From an uncultured Bacilli bacterium (lineage in GTDB: Bacteria > Bacillota_I > Bacilli_A > RF39 > UBA660), in contig CANUCD010000009.1 in assembly GCA_947856335.1 (NCBI GenBank), positions 1 to 17,262 of the forward strand: DNA of 17,262 nt, read 5' to 3'. Numbering within the stretch: the first letter of the stretch is position 1; each line of letters starts with the position of its first letter. A model generated the notes under the pieces. The model was not told the origin of the DNA and did no database searches. It was given only the letters and a program-made list of their open reading frames with translations. This document shows, one piece after another, positions 12,341-17,262 of the stretch. Both the position numbers and the translations under genes were made by a program.

Positions 12341-13315
12341 ATGAAAGAAGATTTAGAAGCTACAAAAAAACTAATAGAAATTCAAGTTAAATCAGGATAT
12401 GTTCATATGTTTGGTATTCCTTTTAGTGAATATCAAAAAGTATATAAAGATACTAATGAAAATATTGGTGGATATATGAGTATTTTAAATATTCAAGATA
12501 AATCATCTGCTTTAAGTGTCTTAGCAAGTGGAGATCATATTTTTAATTTAGCTTATTATGGAATTAAAGACATGATGACTTTTGATACCAATAAATTAAC
12601 CCAATATTACGCTTTAGGTTTAAAAAGAGCAGCTATACTTGCTTTTCCTTATCATAAATATTTAGAATTTATGAGAACCATTACAAGAAGTGATATTTCT
12701 TTAGAACAATTAAATGCTCTTATTGGATTGCTTTATCCCTTTATGGATGAAAAAATGAAAATATATTGGCAAGAATTGATAGATTTTAACTATCATTTAC
12801 AAAAGAATATAAATAATCCTCTTAATTTATTTCAAATGTTACTAATAAATATTGCTGATGAAGAAATAACGATTAAAAAGAACTTATATCTTAAAAGCGA
12901 AATTGATTATGAAAAAGCAAGACTTAATTTAGCTAAAGCCAATATTTATTTTCGCTGGTGTGATTGCTTATATTTAGATAAAAAGATACCAGGACAATAT
13001 GATTTATTATTTTTATCTAATATTCCCGATTATTTTTATAAAACATATGGTCATAATTGGAAATATAGTAAACTTTTAAAATACGAAAAAAGATTAGAGC
13101 AAGTAATGAATGATGGAGGATTAGCTGCTTTAGCTTATTTAATACAATACGGTGTAATAGATAAAGATTTCTATAAAACATATCCTATCTTATCATCAAG
13201 TATAACTAAAAAAGATTTAAAAGATGAAGAAATTATTACATTTCCCCACATTCACAAAGAAGCTGTAAGTCATGAAGCTGTTGATGGTCTTTTACTAAAA
13301 AGATACATTAAATAG
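12341..13315 (+). CDS. DUF3419/BtaA-like Rossmann-fold protein (putative)
   Basis: A 324-residue soluble protein expressed as a single gene with its own promoter and terminator. Residues of about 50-95 (SALSVLASGDHIFNLAYYGI, then MMTFDTNKLTQYYALGLKRA) follow the pattern of a SAM-binding Rossmann fold: hydrophobic strand, S-G-D loop, then an acidic D-x-N at the end of strand 2 and a helix running into LK-AAI. This order recalls the DUF3419 family, which includes BtaA, the enzyme that moves 3-amino-3-carboxypropyl from SAM to diacylglycerol in betaine-lipid synthesis. A later stretch, YDLLFLSNIPDYFY, fits the family's strand with an S-N pair. No BtaB methyltransferase is nearby, so a betaine-lipid role is not claimed. 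Another SAM-dependent enzyme is possible. Confidence 0.5.
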   Translation: MKEDLEATKKLIEIQVKSGYVHMFGIPFSEYQKVYKDTNENIGGYMSILNIQDKSSALSVLASGDHIFNLAYYGIKDMMTFDTNKLTQYYALGLKRAAILAFPYHKYLEFMRTITRSDISLEQLNALIGLLYPFMDEKMKIYWQELIDFNYHLQKNINNPLNLFQMLLINIADEEITIKKNLYLKSEIDYEKARLNLAKANIYFRWCDCLYLDKKIPGQYDLLFLSNIPDYFYKTYGHNWKYSKLLKYEKRLEQVMNDGGLAALAYLIQYGVIDKDFYKTYPILSSSITKKDLKDEEIITFPHIHKEAVSHEAVDGLLLKRYIK

Positions 13316-13332
13316 TGTAAAGTGATGAATAT

Positions 13333-13355
13333 AAGCTAGTTTTATCTAGCTTTTT
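13333..13355 (+). terminator. Intrinsic terminator after the 12341 gene
   Basis: AAGCTAG (13333-13339) pairs perfectly with CTAGCTT (13346-13352) around a 6-base loop, with T's to 13355. It separates this gene from the Nudix operon. Confidence 0.85.
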
Positions 13356-13384
13356 CGTTTAAAATAGTAAATGAGTGATATATT

Positions 13385-13906
13385 ATGAAGTTAAAAACTA
13401 AAATAGTAAATTATGACCATTTAAATGAAGAAAACATTCATGATAGAGTAATAAGAGTAAAAGCATTACTAATAAACAGCAAAAAAGAAATATTATTAGC
13501 AAGTGCTTATACAACCATTCAATTCCCAGGAGGACATATCAAAGAGGGTGAATCATTAAAAGAAGGATTAAAAAGAGAAGTGTTAGAAGAAACAGGAATT
13601 GTATTAAATGGTGATTATGAACCATTCTTCTGCTTAAAATACTTTTTAAAAGATTATCCAATCATTGGAAACAATCGAAGCATTGAAATTTATTATTACT
13701 ATATTTTAACAGATGAACCCTATAATCTAGATAACGTTTTTTTAGATGATCAAGAAAGAGATGGGGGCTTTTATTTAAGTTATGTTCCCTTAAAGAAAGT
13801 AAAACGTTATTTACATACTCATCCTGGAAATTTAAAGATCAATAAAATTGTTACAAATGAAATGTTAGAAGCTCTAAAAGTAGGAAAGCGTATGTTTAGG
13901 TGGTAA
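13385..13906 (+). CDS. Nudix hydrolase
   Basis: A 173-residue hydrolase of nucleoside diphosphates linked to another group; the substrate is unknown. The Nudix box is exact: G50-x5-E56-x7-R64-E65-V-L-E68-E69-T-G71-I, within GGHIKEGESLKEGLKREVLE. The glutamates needed for Mg2+ binding are all present. The N-terminal strand region (RVIRVKALLINSKKEILLAS) is typical of the fold, and the C-terminal part (YVPLKKVKRYLHTHPGNLKI) is an extension. The ribosome binding site is weak (GAGTGA, 6 bases before ATG). It is the first gene of a three-gene operon; the RNHCP gene starts 1 base after its stop. Metabolite clean-up is a reasonable guess. Confidence 0.88.
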   Translation: MKLKTKIVNYDHLNEENIHDRVIRVKALLINSKKEILLASAYTTIQFPGGHIKEGESLKEGLKREVLEETGIVLNGDYEPFFCLKYFLKDYPIIGNNRSIEIYYYYILTDEPYNLDNVFLDDQERDGGFYLSYVPLKKVKRYLHTHPGNLKINKIVTNEMLEALKVGKRMFRW

Positions 13907-13907
13907 T

Positions 13908-14222
13908 ATGGATACAAAGAAATTTAAAATGATAGATGAAGAATTTACTTGCCTTGTATGTGGAAAAAAAGTAAATCCATTAGTTTATACAGCAAGAGAC
14001 CACTGTCCTTATTGTTTATCAAGTATTCATGTTGATGAATATCCTGGAGATAGACTTTGCAAATGTCATGGCATATTAAGACCTATAGGAGTCGAAAAAG
14101 GAAAAAAAGATAACTTAAAAATTCTTTATCGCTGTGATAAATGTGGAATGCTTAAAAAGAATAAAATGGCACGTGATGATAATTATGAGTTAATATTAAA
14201 AATTATGAGTAGTAAAATATAA
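13908..14222 (+). CDS. RNHCP-domain zinc protein
   Basis: A 104-residue protein of the RNHCP family, of unknown function. The diagnostic run is present as ARDHCPYCLSSIHVDEYPGD, with D in place of the usual N. It is followed by a C-x-C-H-G stretch and a second zinc-ribbon pair, and ends with MARDDN as in the family. Cysteine pairs are C15/C18, C33/C36, C51/C53 and C76/C79, enough for two zinc sites. It starts 1 base after the Nudix stop behind AGGTGG and ends 11 bases before metA, so all three are co-transcribed. Confidence 0.85.
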   Translation: MDTKKFKMIDEEFTCLVCGKKVNPLVYTARDHCPYCLSSIHVDEYPGDRLCKCHGILRPIGVEKGKKDNLKILYRCDKCGMLKKNKMARDDNYELILKIMSSKI

Positions 14223-14233
14223 TGAGGTGAAAC

Positions 14234-15115
14234 ATGGCTATTTATTTAAAAAAGAATTTAGAAGTAGTTAAAAGTATTCAAAATGAAGTAACTTTTATTT
14301 CTAAGCTAGATAATCATAAACCAGTTGTAAAAGTAGGAATTCTTAATTTAATGCCTACTTTAGAAGATACAGAAAGACAACTAATTATGGCTTTAGATAC
14401 AAAGTTACTACAAGTAGAACTAGATTTTATTTATTTAGATACTAAAATAGTAGATGAAGATAAAAAAGCTTATTACAAGAAATATTATTGTTCTTTTAGT
14501 GATATAAAAGATATGGATTATGATGGTATAATTGTTACAGGAGCTCCCCTAGAACACATCAATTATTATGATATTGATTATATAGAGGAATTAAAAGAAT
14601 TTTTTAAATACACAAAAGAGCATGTTCGTTCTACTATCTTTTTGTGTTGGGCATCTCAGTTTGGTTTACAATATTTCTATGGTATTAACCGTTATCAATT
14701 AAAAGAAAAATTATCAGGCTTATATGAACACTATCTTGTTAAAAAAACAGATTTAGTAAAAGGATTTAATGATTATTTCTTAATTCCTCAATCCCGTTAT
14801 TGCAGTATTATTGAAGGAGAAATATCTAAAAGAGATGATTTAATCTTAACTAGTAAATCAAATGAATCTGGTGTATATATTGTTGAATCAAAAGATAAAA
14901 AAAGAGTATTTTTAACTGGACACGCAGAATATGATTTATACACATTAGATAAAGAATATAAAAGAGACATCAACAAAGGATTAAAAATAAATCCTCCATG
15001 CAATTATTACAAAGATGATAATCCTAATAATGAACCTATTTATTCATGGCATGCTACATCTACTCTCCTGTATCATAATTGGTTATATTATTATGTCTAT
15101 CATGATGAAATATGA
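14234..15115 (+). CDS. metA: Homoserine O-acetyltransferase (MetA type)
   Basis: This enzyme activates homoserine for methionine synthesis. The 293-residue protein has the MetA/HTS fold with the catalytic Cys138 in FLCWASQF and His230/Glu232 in LTGHAEYDLYTL. The start region ILNLMPT is typical. The acyl-donor position is Glu107 in TGAPLEH. In characterised homologues Glu at this site gives acetyl-CoA use, while Gly (E. coli) gives succinyl-CoA use, so acetylation is predicted. The ATG at 14234 follows GAGGTGA. It is the last gene of the Nudix-RNHCP-metA operon, and its TGA stop lies 16 bases into the convergent YolD-like gene. No riboswitch or T-box precedes it. Confidence 0.92.
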   Translation: MAIYLKKNLEVVKSIQNEVTFISKLDNHKPVVKVGILNLMPTLEDTERQLIMALDTKLLQVELDFIYLDTKIVDEDKKAYYKKYYCSFSDIKDMDYDGIIVTGAPLEHINYYDIDYIEELKEFFKYTKEHVRSTIFLCWASQFGLQYFYGINRYQLKEKLSGLYEHYLVKKTDLVKGFNDYFLIPQSRYCSIIEGEISKRDDLILTSKSNESGVYIVESKDKKRVFLTGHAEYDLYTLDKEYKRDINKGLKINPPCNYYKDDNPNNEPIYSWHATSTLLYHNWLYYYVYHDEI

Positions 15116-15411
15116 ATAATTTGATTAAATGTAAGTGTTTTTGCAAGTCCAAGTTCAATCGTTTTTGAATTTGGATTTATTTTTTTGATATTACTTTTAA
15201 TAGTAGTTATTTTACCTTTTTCATAATAAGTAATTTCTCTTATATCTTGCATATAATAAGCATCAATTAAAGTATCACTAATTTCTTTTATCTCTTCTGG
15301 AAACAAAGTTGGTTTATAACAACTTTTATTTTGCTCAATTATTTTTAAAGTTTCTTTAGATGGAGTAAGAGAATTAAAGGGTTGCCATTTAATAAAACCT
15401 CTATCTATCAT
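15100..15411 (-). CDS. YolD-like protein, partner of Y-family polymerase
   Basis: A 103-residue YolD-family protein. The family is typically encoded next to UvrX/YqjW-type Y-family polymerases and is thought to play a UmuD-like accessory part. It starts MIDRGFIKWQPFNSLTPS, with the family's D-RG-IKW-PF pattern. The C-terminal half is beta-rich, with an I-x-Y-x(2)-G pattern in IREITYYEKGKITTIKSNIK. The ATG overlaps the TGA stop of the upstream polymerase gene in ATGA, so the two are translationally coupled. Its 3' end overlaps the convergent metA by 16 bases with no clear terminator. It has no serine-lysine self-cleavage dyad of the UmuD kind. Confidence 0.85.
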   Translation of the reverse strand: MIDRGFIKWQPFNSLTPSKETLKIIEQNKSCYKPTLFPEEIKEISDTLIDAYYMQDIREITYYEKGKITTIKSNIKKINPNSKTIELGLAKTLTFNQIIHISS

Positions 15412-16667
15412 GCACTATGACCCCCAATCTTTTTGTTTCGCTCATGAATTGTGGAATCATTTAAAAGACTAGAAGCTTTTAAAAGAGCATTTTTCCCAAA
15501 CTTATCTTTTATTTCTAATATTGCTTTATCAATCTGCTCTTGTTCTTCAATTTCTTTAATATTATCGAATAAATTTAATTGTACACCATCTTTATTTGCT
15601 AAATGCCCACAAGCAATAGTTACTTTACGAATAGGTAAATCTTCATAATATTTATCAAAAATCATAAGAGCATTATCCAAAATAATCTTTTCACTATCAG
15701 TAGGATTACTTAATTTTATTTGATGAAAAAATCCTCCCCCAATTCCTTTTGAATAACCAATACCAAGTCCAATTAACGAAGAGGTTTTATTATTTTTATG
15801 TAAACGAATAACAACAACTTCAACCATCTCTCGAATAATAATTTTAATATTAGTACCATCATAATCTTTAAATAACACTTGACTATGAGAATAAGATTTA
15901 TCAATATCTTTACTCATATCTTTGATTCTACTTAAATCAATTCCATTCGCATGATTCCATAATTCCATGCCAATAACTCCAAATTTTTGCTTTAATTTAT
16001 TTCGGTCATAATGCGCTAAATCACCCATAGAATAAATACCTAGTTTATTTAAGTTTTTCTCCATTCTAGAACCAATTCCCCAAACTTTAGATAAAGGCTC
16101 AATAGGCCATAATTTATTTGGAATATCTTCATAAGTCCATTTGGCAATAAAATCTTGATTGTGTTTTGCCTCAATATCCATAGATAATTTAGCAAGAAGC
16201 ATATTAGGACCAATCCCACAAGTAGCAACTAATCCCGTACTTTTTTTAACATCTCTTAAGATATCTAAAGCAAGTTCATAATCTGTTTTTTGATACATTT
16301 TTAAATAATCAGTAACATCTAAAAAACATTCATCAATAGAATAAATATGTAAATCATCTTTAGAAACATACTTTAAATATATTTCTATAACTTCCCTTGA
16401 TTTTTCTAAATAGCGATGCATCCTAGGTCTAGCTATCTCATAATGAATATCTTTTGGTATTTCATAAAGCCTACCACGAGATGGTACTCCTTTTTCTTTT
16501 AAATAGGGACTAACAGCAAGAGTAATAGCGCCTTTCCCTTGATTTTTATTAGCAACCACCAAAGGATAAGTAAAAGCATCTACATTTTTATCAATACATT
16601 CAACAAAAGCAAAAAAGCTTTTCAAATCGATACATAAGAAATTACGGTGTAAATAAACTTCTTCCAT
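15408..16667 (-). CDS. Y-family translesion DNA polymerase (UvrX/UmuC-like)
   Basis: A 419-residue error-prone polymerase for damaged templates. Catalytic carboxylates are Asp14 in LCIDLKSFFA and Asp112-Glu113 in YSIDECFLDVT. The K in DLKSFF and the neighbouring yolD gene put it with the UvrX/YqjW group rather than DinB. Phe19 takes the steric-gate place. The helix-hairpin-helix (VWGIGSRMEKNLNKLGIYSM) and the little-finger domain follow; the tail carries QLNLFDN, a clear beta-clamp-binding motif. The start ATG at 16667 is 6 bases after AGGTG; two closer in-frame starts (16673, 16676) overlap that site. The promoter is near-consensus with an inverted repeat inside. It overlaps the YolD-like gene by 4 bases. 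Confidence 0.92.
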   Translation of the reverse strand: MEEVYLHRNFLCIDLKSFFAFVECIDKNVDAFTYPLVVANKNQGKGAITLAVSPYLKEKGVPSRGRLYEIPKDIHYEIARPRMHRYLEKSREVIEIYLKYVSKDDLHIYSIDECFLDVTDYLKMYQKTDYELALDILRDVKKSTGLVATCGIGPNMLLAKLSMDIEAKHNQDFIAKWTYEDIPNKLWPIEPLSKVWGIGSRMEKNLNKLGIYSMGDLAHYDRNKLKQKFGVIGMELWNHANGIDLSRIKDMSKDIDKSYSHSQVLFKDYDGTNIKIIIREMVEVVVIRLHKNNKTSSLIGLGIGYSKGIGGGFFHQIKLSNPTDSEKIILDNALMIFDKYYEDLPIRKVTIACGHLANKDGVQLNLFDNIKEIEEQEQIDKAILEIKDKFGKNALLKASSLLNDSTIHERNKKIGGHSA

Positions 16668-16684
16668 CGCCATCACCTAACACC

Positions 16685-16713
16685 ATTATATACAAACAAT
16701 TGTATTCTTGCAA
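16685..16713 (-). promoter_or_regulatory. Near-consensus promoter of the polymerase operon
   Basis: Read on the minus strand: TTGCAA (16713-16708), a 17-base spacer and a perfect TATAAT (16690-16685). Transcription would start near 16678, at the ribosome binding site. A promoter this strong before a mutagenic polymerase implies tight repression. Confidence 0.75.
16690..16705. promoter_or_regulatory. Inverted repeat between -35 and -10, candidate repressor operator
   Basis: ATACAAACAATTGTAT has 6-base arms (ATACAA and TTGTAT) around four bases and fills the promoter spacer. It is not the Bacillus LexA box (CGAAC-N4-GTTCG type). A bound protein would block the polymerase promoter. The upstream tandem-HTH protein or a diverged LexA are candidates. 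Confidence 0.5.
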
Positions 16714-16726
16714 GTGGTAAAAAATG

Positions 16727-16758
16727 GAAAATAAAAAAGCAGACTAGTTTTTATTTTC
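16727..16758 (-). terminator. Weak A/T hairpin after the tandem-HTH gene
   Basis: GAAAATAAAAA and TTTTTATTTTC form an 11-bp stem with only one G-C pair around a 10-base loop; on the minus strand the second arm begins a T-rich stretch. It overlaps the end of the gene. It may attenuate read-through into the polymerase operon, but is too weak to be sure. Confidence 0.3.
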
Positions 16759-17202
16759 TACTTTTAAAAATATTTCTTCATCAATTTTCCCAGTTACAAA
16801 ATCAGCACTAACATGAAAATATTTACAAAATCCAATAATATAACTTGTAAGAGCAAGATTAACTTCATTTTCATATTTACTAATAGAAGAACGTGTAATA
16901 TTGAGAGCTTTTGCTAGTTCATCTTGAGTAACATCATTTTCTCTTCGAATTCGCTTAATCCTTTTAGCAAGTAATTTAGAATTCATTGGTTTATTTTCTT
17001 GATATTTCCAAGTATCACTAAATCCTAAAACAAAATCAAATGATACATCAAATAAATTACAAAATTTATCTAATTGGCGAATAGGAATAATATCATTTTC
17101 TCTTTCCCACATATTATAACTATTTCTAGAAACTCCAAGATAATTAGCCACTTCTTGTTGGCTTAAATCAGCATAAATTCGAACTTTTTTTAATCTAAAC
17201 AT
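16744..17202 (-). CDS. Tandem-HTH XRE regulator
   Basis: A 152-residue protein built of two complete Cro/C1-type HTH domains. Domain 1 is about residues 1-60: FRLKKVRIYADLSQQEVANY, recognition VSRNSYNMWERE, then LFDVSFDFVLGF. Domain 2 is about residues 75-140: RIKRIRRENDVTQDELAKAL, recognition ITRSSISKYENE, then YFHVSADFVTGK. The domains share layout, consistent with an internal duplication. It has no peptidase or ligand domain, so it is not LexA- or C1-like. The ATG follows AAAGAGAG. It lies 76 bases upstream of the translesion polymerase gene, same strand, and may control it; that is inference from position. Confidence 0.8.
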   Translation of the reverse strand: MFRLKKVRIYADLSQQEVANYLGVSRNSYNMWERENDIIPIRQLDKFCNLFDVSFDFVLGFSDTWKYQENKPMNSKLLAKRIKRIRRENDVTQDELAKALNITRSSISKYENEVNLALTSYIIGFCKYFHVSADFVTGKIDEEIFLKVENKN

Positions 17203-17262
17203 ATTCTAAACTCTCTTTCTTATGTAATCATTTTTACACAAAATATTAAAACAGAGAACTAC
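17203..17262 (-). other. Upstream region of the tandem-HTH gene, with a weak dyad
   Basis: This is the 60 bases between the gene start and the window edge. TGTAA (17223-17227) and TTACA (17234-17238) form a 5-base dyad with a 6-base gap, a possible autoregulatory site. I see no convincing -35/-10 pair in this short stretch. Confidence 0.3.

Noticed and set aside
15113..15115. TGA at the end of metA as a recoded Trp codon, as in Mollicutes
   Set aside because: The protein ends where the family ends, the polymerase and YolD-like genes also stop at TGA, and no gene here needs TGA read through.
15451..15648. A plus-strand open frame of 65 codons
   Set aside because: It is the complement of the C-terminal part of the polymerase gene and has no start signals.
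1..17262. CRISPR array, prophage or anti-phage defence island
   Set aside because: No spaced direct repeats, phage structural genes or defence-type domain combinations were found on either strand.

Overview
The window looks like chromosomal DNA from a very AT-rich member of the Bacillota, near Bacilli/Erysipelotrichia or a related uncultured gut lineage. The AT bias, strong GGAGG-type ribosome binding sites, the Bacillus-type genes ylbD, ylbE, yqeG and yqeH, a MutL of the endonuclease type and a sporulation sigma factor (sigma-K) all point there. The genetic code is standard: metA, the Y-family polymerase and the YolD-like gene end in TGA. The lineage is inferred; no ribosomal RNA is present.

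Layout. (1) 1-1289: the right part of an IS3-family insertion sequence, with orfA cut by the window edge, orfB in the -1 frame, and the right inverted repeat. (2) 1290-1862: a small accessory patch with an XRE regulator (minus strand), a divergent promoter with repeated operator-like motifs, a decayed secreted-protein gene reduced to its two ends, and a strong terminator. (3) 1890-8610: a core block of parC, ylbD, ylbE, an unrecognised gene, yqeG, yqeH and mutL. The last three overlap or nearly overlap. (4) 8779-10389: two tandem small XRE regulators, sigK and an unrecognised gene, closed by a terminator. (5) 10445-12268: gltX, then a tRNA-Glu with the unusual anticodon CTC, with its own promoter, a perfect leader hairpin and a terminator. 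(6) 12341-13315: a gene resembling DUF3419/BtaA. (7) 13385-15115: an operon of a Nudix hydrolase, an RNHCP zinc protein and metA. (8) 15100-17202, minus strand: a two-domain XRE regulator, a UvrX/UmuC-like Y-family polymerase and a YolD-like protein, converging on metA with a 16-base overlap of stop ends.

How the genes fit together. Most of the window is housekeeping: chromosome decatenation, mismatch repair, ribosome assembly (YqeH), tRNA charging and methionine synthesis. Two parts are regulatory. One is the sigK neighbourhood, where pro-sigma-K keeps its membrane pro-sequence and is preceded by two paralogous HTH genes. The other is the translesion polymerase operon, whose near-consensus promoter contains a 16-bp inverted repeat and whose upstream neighbour encodes a tandem-HTH protein. 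I see no CRISPR array, no prophage and no clearly new defence system. The best leads are the gltX/tRNA-Glu(CTC) pair with its leader hairpin, the regulator pair before sigK, and the polymerase operon control region.
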